Part shown: positions 46,421 to 57,542 of the stretch, one piece after another | Position numbering within the stretch: position 1 is the stretch's first letter | How the letters are laid out: every line of letters begins with the position of its first letter | Source: Puccinellia tenuiflora | Taxonomy: Eukaryota; Streptophyta; Magnoliopsida; Poales; Poaceae | NCBI GenBank assembly: GCA_012064385.1 | Contig: QRDG01000065.1 | Location: 263,908-327,907 of the forward strand | DNA: 64,000 nucleotides | Direction of reading: 5' to 3' | The notes under the pieces: generated by a model | The model's database searches: none | Seen by the model: only the letters and a program-made list of their open reading frames with translations | What the model was told of the DNA's origin: nothing | Program-made: the position numbers and the translations under genes

Positions 46421-47412
46421 CAGTGGCGGACCTTGAAGAAAATCTCTTGGGGGGGGGGGGGGGGGGGCGAAGCTTCAAAATAACATATAATTTTTTTGAA
46501 ACAATAAAGCATAGTAGAACAATGAGCCATAATTTGTAGCATTTTTATAGACATATATAATTATATTAATCTTGTCCACAAAATACATCTAACATTAATA
46601 TATGTATAAGTTCCACCAAAAGAAACCATGTACTGCCCAATCATGGTTTTTCACTCGTCATGAACCAATGTAGTTAATCACTCCAGATCGGCTCTTCGTC
46701 TCTTTGCGGACGTGAAATGCACAAGAATATCCTCATAGTCGTACTTCTCTGCAATTTCCCTCTCTATGTTTACTAGCAAGTTGTTGGTAAGAAACTCATC
46801 CTCCATTTTGTTGCGCAACCTTGTCTTAATAATCTTCAAAGCAGAAAATGCGCGTTCAGCACTTGTTGTAGAAACAGGGAGAGTCACAAGCAACCGGGGC
46901 AATCTATCAATCGGGTTATAGATGGTATGTCTTCCACTCTCAACAAGGCAGCGGCAAAGGTTTGTCAATGTTGACACTTTTTTCATCTCGTTATCATTGG
47001 AAGCATCCACAATAAAATGCTTGAGTTGCTGCTCTAGGCCATAAATTTCTTGTTGACTGAAATCTGCCGGATAATACTTCTTCACCATTTCACAAATATC
47101 ATTGGCCTTGAAAGATCAGAATTTATTTGTCGGAATCAAAGTGGCACTAGTGGTCAGAAGATCCATTACCTTTTCATTGAAGCGGAATTCTAATTCGTTC
47201 GAGTCCACCACTCCGGCCGGCTGCTGCTCACTCGCGTCCATGGCTGCCCGCCGCTCGCGCCTGAGCTCAAGCGGCCAAGCGGACGAGATCCTGACCTGCC
47301 ACCGGCCACCTCGTCCAGGTTACTAGGGGGTAGTAGTAAATTTCTAATTTTGCGCGGGGGGGGGGGGGGGGGGGGCATGGACCAGGTTGGCCCTTGGGAA
47401 GGTCCGCCGTTG
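46421..47412 (-). mobile_element. hAT transposon (992 bp), deletion derivative
   Basis: Terminal inverted repeats CAGTGGCGGACCTT and AAGGTCCGCCGTTG (12 of 14 match), with 8-bp duplications GTTGATGG at 46,413-46,420 and 47,413-47,420. The partner LTR has the empty site (about 54,049). Runs of 19 and 20 G lie near the two ends (46,449-46,467 and 47,356-47,375). It encodes only the transposase C-terminus, so it must have moved with outside help. Confidence 0.93.
46678..47088 (-). pseudogene. hAT transposase C-terminal dimerisation domain fragment
   Basis: 136 codons: YPADFSQQEIYGLEQQLKHF, then RLPRLLVTLPVSTTSAERAF and SALKIIKTRLRNKMEDEFL, ending DILVHFTSAKRRRADLE. The P-x-S-T...ER-x-F-S...LK-x-IK-x-x-LR-x-x-M pattern is the hAT family dimerisation motif (Dimer_Tnp_hAT), like plant zinc-finger MYM-type 1-like proteins. 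The DNA-binding zinc finger and catalytic core are absent. Confidence 0.85.
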
Positions 47413-48633
47413 GTTGATGGATGAATATGGACCGGGGTTCCCAGCTTCGTTAGTGGTAACTCTCCAATAAAAAGAACACGTGTTGGGTAAAAAAATTACA
47501 GTCGGGCAATTGACAAGATTGTGGGCGCATAACAATTGGGCATTACGTCAAAATACATAGACCGTTATCCAATTGCATCTATGAATAATAATCCACCCCG
47601 GGATTGCCATCCGGTCTGTCACCCGAAAGTATTAAGTTTCAAGCAACATATTATCGCAATAAGTATGGTGCATAATGTAAGCAATGAAACAACACAAGGA
47701 AGTAAACACCGTTGTTTTATCCCTAGTAGTAACAACACATATTTAGTCTTAATTGTTTCTGTCAACTCGAGTTCAGACAAAAAGACACATGAACCTACTA
47801 TCTAGCATAAATACTCACTCTTGGAGATACACAAGTAATTACGTGATCAAGGCAACCACAAGGATCGGATAGCATGCAAGATCTTAAATAAAACATAGAT
47901 ATAAGTGACGAACAAACTTAATCATAATTCCACAATTCATCGGATCCCAACAAACACAACACCGATTACATCAGAAGAATCTCAATCGTGTAAGACAGCT
48001 CATGAGACTATTGTATTGAACAACATGGGAGAGAGAGTACCAACTAGCTACTTCTAGAACCCGTAGTCCATGGGGGAACTACTCACGGAGCATCATGGAG
48101 GCGGCGTAGTCGAAGGAGATGGCTCCGGGGTCAATCCCCGTCCCGGCAGGGTACCGAAACAGGACCTTTTGACCCCCGAATTAGAGTTTTTGGTGGCGGC
48201 AGAGCTCGGATGTGTTTCTGGAGAAAACCTTCGACGTTTTGGCATTTTTAGGTCAGGGGTGAATATATAGGCGAAGAGGCGACGCGAGGCGGTGCATGAG
48301 GCGCCAAGGTGGGGCCCAGGAGCGGTTGACCCTGGATCGCGCCTGGGGTCGTCTGGGAGCTGTGGCTCTCCCCCGCAGCTCCCCTTCTGGCTCCCGGGGT
48401 CTCCTGGTGAAAAAGAATTTATGTAATTTTTTCAGATTATTCTAAGCACTTTGGATTGTGGACATTTTCTGCAATGCACAGACATAATAAACAGAAACTA
48501 GCACTGGGCACTGGGTTAATAGGTTAGTCCAATAAAATATGCAAAAATGATAAAAAACATAATAAACACATGGGGCATTGTTACAAAACAAGCATGGAAC
48601 ATAAAAAATTATAAATACGTTTGAGACGTATCA

Positions 48634-51429
48634 GCATCCCCAAGCTTAATTCCTACTCGTCCTCGAGTAGGTAAATGATAACAAAATGATTTTTAAAGTG
48701 GCATGCTACCAACACAACCTTGATCAAGTAATAATGTAAAGCACATGAACTGAATGAAGTGATCCAAGACAATGGTCTATTGAATAAAGTAAACAATGAT
48801 TAACCGAGTGTAACATCTAAGCAAGAATTTTTCACGAATAGTACTTTGGAGACTTAAAAGTATAAAACTTTACATGATTGATATCTTACAAAGCAACATT
48901 CTTTCGTCAAAGGTGTTTAACCAACACAAAGGAAGATTTAAGTTTTCAGCAAAAGCTTCAAATTGCAACATATTTATCTCAAGATAAGGTCAATACAAAG
49001 TTTTCATGGTTATACATAAAGATAACATGTAGTAAGACTTGCACCGCAATTGATACTATGTGTTTGCTTGAAAGATAAAGATTGGAAAAGAAAACTGACT
49101 CAACATAAAAGTAAAAGAAGGGCCCTCCGCAGAGGGAAGCAGAGATTAATCATGTGCTAGAGCTTTTTAGTTTTTTATAAAACAAAAGTAAAACAATTTT
49201 GAGATATGCATGCTTTCGTCAACGAATCCACAACAAAGAAATCCGTTAGTCCCCCATACCAAGCAAGGCTTTTAGACTTTTGAGAGCGGCTGAATAATTA
49301 GAGGAATGATGTCACTCCCCGTTCTCCATTTGTTCCACTAACCATATGTTATCGATTTCTCGAGCATGTGTGTGAAGGAGATGGATTGGGTAATATTTAT
49401 ATTTTGATTTGAGACATGGGGTCTCTTGCCAGCTCTCTTGCAAATTTAAGTGAGCACGTAATCCATGCTCCCTAGGTGAAAGGGGAGAAAATGACGTTGC
49501 TTGACACAGGATATAACAAACTTCCTTACTACTTCCTCATGATCTAAAAACAGAGACACAAATTGGAGTATTTTTAAGGTTTAAAGGTAGCACATGACAA
49601 ATTTACTTGTAGTGGCAGGGAAATACCACATGTAGGTAGGTATGGTGGACACAACTGGCATTGATATTTGGCTCAAGGATTTGGATGCACGAGAAGCATT
49701 CCCTCTCAGTACGGATTTTTTAGGCTTAGCAGGGTGTCAAGCAAACACATATCATCAACCCAGTTCATGAATGACTACATGATATACATTAAGCATAACC
49801 ATTAGACTCCACACTGTCTCCCTTGTTAGCCAAACCATCCCTTTGCAAAAAGAACATCTAGACTTTGTGAGCTACCAAACAGGACAAGCACCATAATTTT
49901 TAAGCTTTACGGTAGTTCTTCACTAATCCGTTCTTAAGTAAATGATCCAAAAGTTTAAGCATCAATCTACTTTATATCTCAGAACAATTGACAAGTATCA
50001 AATATTCAAGACAACGATCTACAAGATTATGCAAGCACTTCTTTTCACCACTTCCTACATGATATTTTCCTTTCAACCAAACATCAATCAACTCTCCAAA
50101 CAAATATAAGTGAAGCAAGAGAGTACTTTCTATAAAAGAACTAATAGCCCTGAACAAGAGATACGTGAAAAACAAGAGCTAGAAGCTAAAAATAATAAAA
50201 ACTGAATACTCAACATATATAAGTGAAGCACAAGAGTATTCTACGAAAAAGCCGAGCGTATCTCTCCCCCAAACAAGAATAATAGGATACAACATTGATA
50301 TGACCAGAGAACAAAACATAAACACACTGAAAATAAAAACAAACTGACGCTCCAAGAATGACACATAATGTGTAAACTGTAAAGGAATACAAATATAGTA
50401 CCACGAGTAAAACTGATGATTGTTGATGAATAAGGGGATGCCTTGGGCATCCCCAAGCTTAGATGCTTGTGACTTCTTGAATATTGCAGAGGAGGGTCCA
50501 TGTGGAGCCTCCCCAAGCTTGAGCTTTTATCCCTTCTTGATCTTCATTCATCAGCTCGCTCTTGAATACTTGAAAACTTCCTTCGGGCAAAACTTATCGC
50601 AACTTCATTAGAGGGGTTAGTCCACAAAAATAAAATCTTCCTTCAGTTCCAAAACACATATCATGAACTTATTTTTAAACATAGCTATTTCCACCAAGAT
50701 CCAAGTAAAGTTCTTGACCTCAAAATAACCTTACTTTGCCCGTAAAAGAAGCAATGCAAAACTAAGACAAAATCTGTCAAAAACAGAATAGACTGTAAAG
50801 ATGCATTTTTCGGGGTACTTCTGGACCTCAAATCAGAAAACGTAAATCTAGATAAAGGTAAACAAAACCCTGGTGCTTGCTGTCAAAAATTTCAGCCACA
50901 GATGACGCTCTGTGATTTTTTAGAATTTCGAACAGTGAAGAACATAAATCTGTTTCTGGACAGCAAACTCACAAATTAGTCTCCCTCTCTTTAGAGGCTA
51001 TTCTTGGAACAAAACCAAAACAAAAAGATACAAGAGAGTTGTTAGTTTGTTACAGAGGTAACATCACCCAAAAATTCAACATAACCGCTTTTCTTTAACG
51101 CCCTTTAGCTAGGCGCAATGATTTTAATGATGCTCTCATAAGAATAAGAGTTGAAACAAAATAGAGCATCAAGAAGCAAATATCAAACACATTTAATCCT
51201 AACCCACTTCCTATGCATATGAATCTTGTAATCAAATAAATCCATGAAGAACATAGTGATAAGCATAGGAAGATAAAACAAGAGCAATTTCAAAACTTTC
51301 AACATAAAGAGAGGTGTTTTAATGACATGAAAAAATTTATAACCATATTTCCCTCTCTCAAAATAATTTCCAGTAGCATCAAGAACAAACTCAACAATAT
51401 AACTATCACATAAAACAGAAACTTCCAAG
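48634..51429 (-). mobile_element. 3' interior of element C, mostly non-coding
   Basis: Runs from the purine tract beside 48,633 to the internal primer site at 51,430. A hairpin CTACTCG-TCCT-CGAGTAG lies at 48,653-48,670. Only the last 82 codons of the accessory frame are present (51,183-51,428). A block at about 51,085-51,135 (CGCTTTTCTTTAACGCC, CTTTAGCTAGGCGCAATGA) is shared with elements A, B and F. No other gene. Confidence 0.7.
51183..51428 (-). pseudogene. C-terminal remnant of the accessory protein (element C, 3' interior)
   Basis: 82 codons: SYIVEFVLDATGNYFERGKY, then hydrophobic LFMLKVLKLLLFYLPMLITM and the basic end MHRKWVRIKCV. It matches the ends of the B, A and F proteins. It directly abuts a primer-binding site, so the N-terminal region was deleted by recombination between the interior and the leader. 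Confidence 0.6.
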
Positions 51430-52530
51430 TCCCCGGCAATGGCGCCAGAAAATATGCTTGATGGCGTGGATCACACGTTCGCTGGGGAACCCCAAGAGGA
51501 AGGTATGATGCAGCGTAGCAGTAATTTTCCCTTGATTACAAAACCAAGGTTATCGAATTCAGTAGGACTTGGAGAAGGCTTAGCAAGGTGTCAACGGCAC
51601 CGTTTACGATAATTGACGTGGACCTGCACACAATCACGAACAAACTACTTTGCCCCAATGAAACAGAGAGGTTGTCAATCTCTCCGGCTTGCTGAACACA
51701 AAGAATTAATTGTTCAAGTGTAAAATATAATGAGAGTAAAATATGACCAGCGAGCAAATGAGTAAGGAAAGCTAGTAAATTAGTCGTAAACAATGTAGGA
51801 AGATAGGACTAGGGTCCACAGATAACTAGTGGTGTCTCTCCAGAAGATATGCATGATGGGTAAACAAATTACAGCAAAGCAATTTACAAAATTGTGGGTG
51901 CATAACAATGCTATCATAAAACAATATAGTTCACCGTTTCATTTAATATGAGCATTAGGTCAAAATACATAGACCGTTATCCAACTACATCTATGACTAA
52001 TAATCCACCCCCGAGATCGCTATCCAGCATGTCTCCCAGAAGTATTAAGTTGCAAGCAATAGATCATTGCAATAAGCATGGTGCATAATGTAAGCAATGT
52101 AATAACACGAGGAAATAAACACCGCAGTTTTCTCCCTAGTAGCAACAGCACAATCTTGGCATGAGCGTTTCTATCAGTCGCACTCTGCTCAAGAAGGCAT
52201 GAACCCACTATCTAACATAAATACTCTCTCTTATAATACTAACAATTACTTCGGCCAAAGCATCCACTAGCAACGGAGAGCATGCAAGATCATAAATAAA
52301 ACTTAACATATAGATGAACAAGAGTAATGGTTTCCACAATTCATCGGATCCAAGCAAACACATCATGTAGCAATTACAGATAATATGACCTTGATCATGT
52401 TAGGCAGCTCACAAGATCTAAACAATGGAGTACAAGGAGAAGAGACAACCATCTAGCTACTGCCATGGACCCGTAGTCCCGTGGTGGACCTTGATCATGT
52501 TAGGCAGCTCATCCGTAGTCCCATGGTGGA
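51430..52530 (-). repeat. Internal partial LTR with primer site inside element C
   Basis: Primer site TCCCCGGCAATGGCGCCA (51,430-51,447, one mismatch to tRNA-Asp), then an LTR piece from TGATGGCGTGGATC (51,459) to about 52,530. Its sequence is a diverged sister of the element C LTR. The far end stops in mid-LTR and runs into the accessory frame at ATGTCAAACAAGAG. Confidence 0.7.
52391..52530. repeat. Short templated duplication at the LTR-interior junction
   Basis: CCTTGATCATGTTAGGCAGC occurs at about 52,391 and again at about 52,488, and CCGTAGTCCCRTGGTGGA at about 52,470 and about 52,513. The second copies are compressed together right before the junction. Confidence 0.7.
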
Positions 52531-53585
52531 ATGTCAAACAAGAGCAGTTTCAAAAATTTCAACGTAAAGAGAGGTGTATTAGTGACATGAAAATTTCTAC
52601 AACCATATTTCCCTCTCTCATAATAATTTCCAGTAGCATCATGAACAAACTCAACAATATAATTATGACATAAAGCATGCTTTTCATGACCTACAAACAT
52701 ATAATTTTTATCAAGCTTCAAACTAGTGGGATCAAAATTAATTAAAGTCATGTTCTCTTCAAACCCACTTTTAACAATTTTATAACAAGATGAATGATCA
52801 CTCTCAAGAGGTATGGGACTCCAGTTAACTAAAGTCAAAACCTCTCCAATCCCATTTTCAGCAGTAGCACAATTAATATCATCAAGCAACAGAGGACCAT
52901 CATCTAGAGCTTTATCATAAAAAAATTCTAAGCAACACTCCTCATTATCATGCATATCAATAATAAGATTTGAGGAGTTGCTATAATTAGAAGGTGAGCA
53001 TGGGTAGCTACTCCATTCTTCCTCCTTTTGTTCGTCACTCTCTTACTCTTTTTCATCCAATGAGCTTCCAGTTTCAACAATTTCTTCTTCCACGATTTCC
53101 TGCAAGGCATTAGTCTCTTCTTTTAGAGGATAAGTTCTCTCAAGAAATTCAGTAATATAAGGATTATCATTGTAATACTCAAGGCAATATCCAAGTATAA
53201 TAAAAATTTCAGATTTGTAAAAAGCATCATCAATATCTTTAAGCACAAAAGTAATTTCATAGGCACCCATAGAAACAAAAAATTCTTCAATTTGTTCAAG
53301 ATTATCAAAATCATAGTTTCCTTTAGCATAAGAAGCCAATATTTAATTATCATTATAATCACAATGTAAAGGGAGGTGTTTATGCCTCCTACAGCAAAAA
53401 GATTCATTAAAGCACCAGGATTCATCATATGTAGAGCAAAAGTTTTTAGCAAGACTATTCAATTTATTTATTTGTTCCCATAAGTGTTTCCCTTTTTCAG
53501 ACAAGCGGTATTCCTTATAATATTTTTGTACATCCTCCGTGAACCCACCTTGCCAATAAGATCTAGTTTCACAGAAAGTATCCAT
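52531..53585 (-). pseudogene. Accessory protein gene of element C, two in-frame stops, 3' truncated
   Basis: One frame of about 350 codons from MDTFCETRSYWQGGFTEDVQ (53,585). It is interrupted by TAA near 53,342 and TAA near 53,041, and continues as DDGPLLLDDINCATAENGIG to HNYIVEFVHDATGNYYERGK, where the hydrophobic end is cut off at 52,531. The N-terminal half has ESWCFNESFCCRRHKHLPLH, a Cys/His-rich patch not matching a standard zinc knuckle. It shares only the C-terminal part with element B. Function unknown. Confidence 0.6.
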
Positions 53586-53647
53586 GCAGCAAAAGTTTAT
53601 AGAATTTTCGGTTTTTAAAATTTTATGGATTTTTGGGTATATAGAAA

Positions 53648-53737
53648 AATAAAACTAAACAAAAGTAAACTAAACAAAATAAAACTACACAAAAGTAAAC
53701 TAGATAAAATATAACTAAACAAAAGTAGACTAAGAAA
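53648..53737 (-). repeat. Three 30-bp tandem repeats in the leader of element C
   Basis: AATAAAACTAAACAAAAGTA and following bases repeat with a 30-bp period at 53,648, 53,678 and 53,708, lying between the primer site and the accessory frame start; T-rich on the transcribed sense. Confidence 0.8.
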
Positions 53738-53810
53738 AACAAAACAAAACCGAAAAAGAGAGAGAGAGGTAGAATGTACTCCCCAAGTGAACTTATGAGT
53801 AGAGTTATGC

Positions 53811-53828
53811 TCCCCGGCAACGGCGCCA
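53811..53828 (-). other. Primer-binding site, tRNA-Asp type (element C)
   Basis: TCCCCGGCAACGGCGCCA on the plus strand, a perfect match to the tRNA-Asp 3' end, 11 bp from the LTR. Confidence 0.9.
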
Positions 53829-53839
53829 GAAAATAGTCT

Positions 53840-55302
53840 TGATGACCCAGAAGTGTAGGGGATCGCAGAGTATCTTCGAGGGAAGTAAAACCCAAATTTA
53901 TTGATTCGACACAAGGGGAGCCAAAGAATACTTATAAGTCTTAGCAGCTAAGTTGTCAATTCAGCCACACCTAGAAAAGCACTAGTAACATAAGTGATGT
54001 GAAAGCAACAGTACTATAGTAGCAACGGAGGCAATGGCGCGGAAAATAGTTGATGGATGAATATGGACCGGGGTTCCCAGCTTCGCTAGTGGTAACTCTC
54101 TAATAAAAATAACACATGTTGGGTAAACAAATTACAGTCGGGCAATTGACAAGATTGTGGGCGCATAATAATGCTATCATGAAAAGGTACTGAACTATTT
54201 AATTGGGCATTACATCAAAAGACATAGACCGTTATCCAACTGCATCTATGACTAATAATCCACCCCGGGATTGCCATCCGACCTGTCACCCGAAAGTATT
54301 AAGTTGCAAGCAACAGATTATCGCAATAAGTATGGTGCATAATGTAAGCAATGAAACAACACAAGGAAGTAAACACCATTGTTTTATCCCTAGTAGCAAC
54401 AACACATATTTAGTCTTAATCATTTCTGTCAACTCGAGTTCAGACAAAAAGAGGCATGAACCTACTATCTAGCAAAAATGCTCCCTCTTGGAGATACACA
54501 AGTAATTACGTGATCAAGACAACCACAAGGATCGGAGAGGATGCAAGATCTTAAATAAAACATAGATATAAGTGAAGAACAAACTTGATCATAATTCCAC
54601 AATTCATCGGATCCCAACAAACACAACACTGATTACATCAGATGAATCTCAATTGTGTAAGACAGCTCATGAGACTATTGTATTGAACAACATGGGAGAG
54701 AGTACCAACTAGCTACTGCTAGAACCCGTAGTCCATGGGGGAACTACTCACGGAGCATCATGGAGGCGGCGTAGTTGAAGGAGATGGCTCCGGGGGTCAA
54801 TCCCCGTCCCGGCAGGGTGCTGGAACAGGACCTTTTGACCCCCGAGTTAGAGTTTTTGGTGGCGACGGAACTCGGATGTGTTTCTGGAGAAAACCTTTGA
54901 CGTTTTGGCATTTTTAGGTCATGGGTGAATATATAGGCGAAGAGCCGACGCGAGGCGGTGTACGAGGTGCCCATGTGGGGGCCCAAGCGCGGTTGACCCT
55001 AGACCATGCCTGGGGGTCGTCTGGGAGCTGTGGATCTCTCCCGCGGCTCCCCTTCTGGCTCCCGGGGTTTCCTGGTGAAAAAGAATTTCTGTAATTATTT
55101 CGGATATTTCTGAGCACTTTGGATTTTGGACCTTTTCTGCAATGCCCAGACATAATAAACAGAAACTGGCACTGGACACTGGATTAATAGGTTAGTCCAA
55201 TAAAATATGCCAAAATGATATAAAAACATAATAAACACATGGGGCATTGTTACAAAACGAGCATGGAACATAAAAAATTATAGATACGTTTGAGACGTAT
55301 CA
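53840..55302 (-). repeat. 5' LTR of element C
   Basis: 1463 bp; minus-strand start TGATACGTCTCAAACG, end ACATCA-like GGTCATCA. It contains the empty hAT target site. Followed by the GAATT target duplication. Confidence 0.88.
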
Positions 55303-55307
55303 GAATT

Positions 55308-55998
55308 CACTCTTAACTAATTATGTAGAAGACAATATCAACATCTGCCAAAACCTAAAAATGTTATAATATATGTAGAATGTACATTGTCTCTTCATCA
55401 CTTCGGACTTTTTGTTCTACTGGTTGATACATTAATTTAATATGGTACCAGAGCAGAGGTTTTGGATTCAAGTCTCGACTTTCATAATTTTATGAAAAAT
55501 TGCTCTTACCCCTTGCTCTCCACGAGTGAGAGGGATACAAGTCTAACAAAAGCAAATGTGATCCAACGTTTAGCTCCTCCCAGGCTCCCACAGCACTACA
55601 CGTATGACCCACTGAACAATTTTCTCTTTATCTTAGCTGCTCTCTCATTCCCTTCTCCGTTATGGAGGGCCCCTTGTTTTGCATGGCTTTAAAAGGATCT
55701 GGTTCTTCACCCGAGTTTAAGAAAGATTTTCTTAGCCTCTACCCTTCCACTGTTTAGACCCAGGTCTAAGATAAAACTAGATTCTCTTAGATACTCCTTT
55801 TACTCAATGTTGCACACATTCTTACTATGCTTACCACAATATTCTACGATTGTCACATGACCTGACAACTTACCAACTGTATATACACTATACATTCAAA
55901 GAAAATTGTACCAAATTCCCTGCGATGTTTGTGCCAGGTTTATCTACATGCGGTGTTGTCAACATCTACAATATCATAAGCTAGATACGTGTAGTTTT
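55308..55998. other. Intergenic, nothing recognisable
   Basis: TGGTACCAGAGCAGAGGTTT at about 55,443 resembles a Copia primer site (TGGTATCAGAGC) with one change, without any LTR beside it. No gene. Confidence 0.4.
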
Positions 55999-56345
55999 GG
56001 CTTCCGATCTCACATGCTCCTGGTCAAGTAACTTTTTTTTTGGAAACAAATAGTAAAAAAATTTATAATAAAATTTGAAATTCTTTGGTGACGAACATAA
56101 ACATATTTTCTATATACTCTCAAGTTTCGTGATGAAATGACATATGTGGTGCTCTATATAAAAAAAAGAACATTGCTCTAAAAAGTATTTTTCAAATTCT
56201 ATTTAGACCACTGATGTTTTTTTCACATAGAGCACCACACGTGTTATTTCACCATGAATATATATATTTGTCGCAATTTAAAAATATCAAAAATTACTAT
56301 TTTGTTTGATTTTTTATTCGACAGGAGCATGTGTCCTCGGAAGCC
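55999..56345. mobile_element. Foldback MITE (347 bp)
   Basis: Ends GGCTTCCGATCTCACATGCTCC and its inverse: at the right, GGAGCATGTGTCCTCGGAAGCC, about 20 of 24 paired. An inner inverted repeat pairs GTGAAATGACATATGTGGTG (from about 56,131) and CTCTATA with TATAGAGCACC-like sequence near 56,228-56,252. No coding. Target duplication not resolved; possibly Mutator-derived. Confidence 0.65.
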
Positions 56346-57271
56346 GGTGTGAATTTCCGAATACTTTACATAACACAAGTAGAACTTAATCTTTCCACAT
56401 TGTGCTCGATGCTACAATCAGAAAAAAAATCCTACACGTGTCACCGATGTCAAAATAAAAGAAAGTGTGGCACCAACTCGACAATGTAAGTTGTGTGGCA
56501 TCGTTTGAGGCCCGCATGAATAAGTTAATGGACAGAGCTAATAAGTAAACATACCCCAGATTAGTCTTTGTGGACATGCTTTATAATATGGTAACTCACC
56601 CACATACGACCCTCTACATGTAGGGTTTTTATTCCTCTGCCCCACTTCCCTTAGGTCTCCTCGTTCTAGACCCACTTCCTTAGCTAGCCTCGCCTTTGCC
56701 CCACTTCGCTCTTTCGAGGCTCAAAGACGGCCGAACGATGCATTTCCGTCAGTTCAACCTCGTTTGACCGTTACTGCACTAAAGTATGTCACGTGTGGGA
56801 CCTTTTTGTTTTTGAGGGAATCTCACGTGTGGGACCAGCGGAGGAGTACATGCACCCGTGCGCCGTCCCCACTTAAAGCTTACAAGTGGGACCATTGGAG
56901 AAGGGGCGCATGCAGCCGTGGTCGTGCGCGTCCATGCTGCTTGTCGTGTCGTGCGCGCGTCCATGCCGCTCGCCGACCCCGAATTAGCGCGCCTTTAATG
57001 GCAGTGTCCCCTGGCCGGCAAAAGGCTGCATCGCCGCCTACGCTGCCGGCCTGACCGCTCATCTGCTCCGCCGCCTTGTCGTCTCTGCCTGCGTAGTCTG
57101 TGCCAGTCTGCCGAGCCGAATCAATGCACCTGTTGGCGGTGGCCATTACTGCCGGTCCGGACGCAGATGCCTAGAAAAGGAACCTTTTTCCTCTACCATT
57201 GCACCAACGTCGCCCACTGACCTCCTCTTCCTCTCTACTTGCCACCCACGCCTCGGTGCTCCGATCTTGCC
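56346..57271 (+). promoter_or_regulatory. Upstream region of the 57,272 frame, promoter-like
   Basis: AT-rich, then GC-rich. Two CACGTGTGGGACC copies (about 56,791 and 56,825) contain the G-box CACGTG core. Repeats GCGCGTCCATGC occur at about 56,926 and 56,955. No other gene seen. Confidence 0.4.
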
Positions 57272-57542
57272 ATGGCTCGTGGTGGTGGCCGCTCCACTCC
57301 TGGTCGTGGCGGCAGCTCCAACCGCCGCCGCATCCCCTATCCTTGGTTTCTTGAGTCGAGCGAGGATGGAGGAGGGAGCAGGACCCCTCGGTGCTCGAGC
57401 AGGACTCCTCCGAGCTCGAGCAGGGGCAGGGCAGGGGCAGCAATGTCGTCCGTCAGGCCATTGCTCTCGATCCCATTCCCTTCATCGATCTTGAGTCCGA
57501 TGAGGAGGAGCAGGTGATTGACCCGGTTCTGGCATGGGATAG
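57272..57542 (+). pseudogene. Unknown grass protein N-terminus, frameshifted and cut by element F
   Basis: ATG at 57,272: MARGGGRSTPGRGGSSNRRR then IPYPWFLESSEDGGGSR. One base appears missing near 57,387; shifting by one gives EQDSSELEQGQGRGSN, ALDPIPFIDLESDEEEQVID and PVLAWD right up to the LTR edge at 57,543. The fluent reading on both sides of one indel suggests a real coding exon. Basic/Gly-rich start, acidic end; no domain recognised. Confidence 0.5.

Larger units (their letters stand above)
46170..48633 (-). repeat. 3' LTR of element C, interrupted by a hAT transposon
   Basis: Without the 992-bp insert and its 8-bp duplication, the length is 1464 bp, matching the 1463-bp partner LTR. 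Plus-strand start TGATGACCCACAAGTG, end TTTGAGACGTATCA. The two LTRs differ at scattered positions. Confidence 0.85.
46170..55302 (-). mobile_element. Composite Gypsy-like element C, pol-less, with exact target duplication
   Basis: LTRs at 46,170-48,633 (interrupted by a hAT) and 53,840-55,302 (1463 bp). Exact 5-bp duplications GAATT lie at 46,165-46,169 and 55,303-55,307. Minus strand: primer site 53,811-53,828, broken accessory frame 52,531-53,585, then a partial LTR with its own primer site (51,430-52,530), then a second interior (48,634-51,429) ending in a purine tract. The LTR starts TGATACGTCTCAAACG, a sister family to A/B. No gag or pol domain was recognised. Confidence 0.85.

Noticed and set aside
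46449..46467. Poly-G runs as sequencing artefact only
   Set aside because: Artefact cannot be excluded, but both runs sit at comparable sub-terminal positions of one transposon, so they were kept as a finding with low interest.
55443..55455. Primer site of another Copia element (TGGTACCAGAGC)
   Set aside because: No LTR, gag or purine tract is nearby and one base differs from the usual site.
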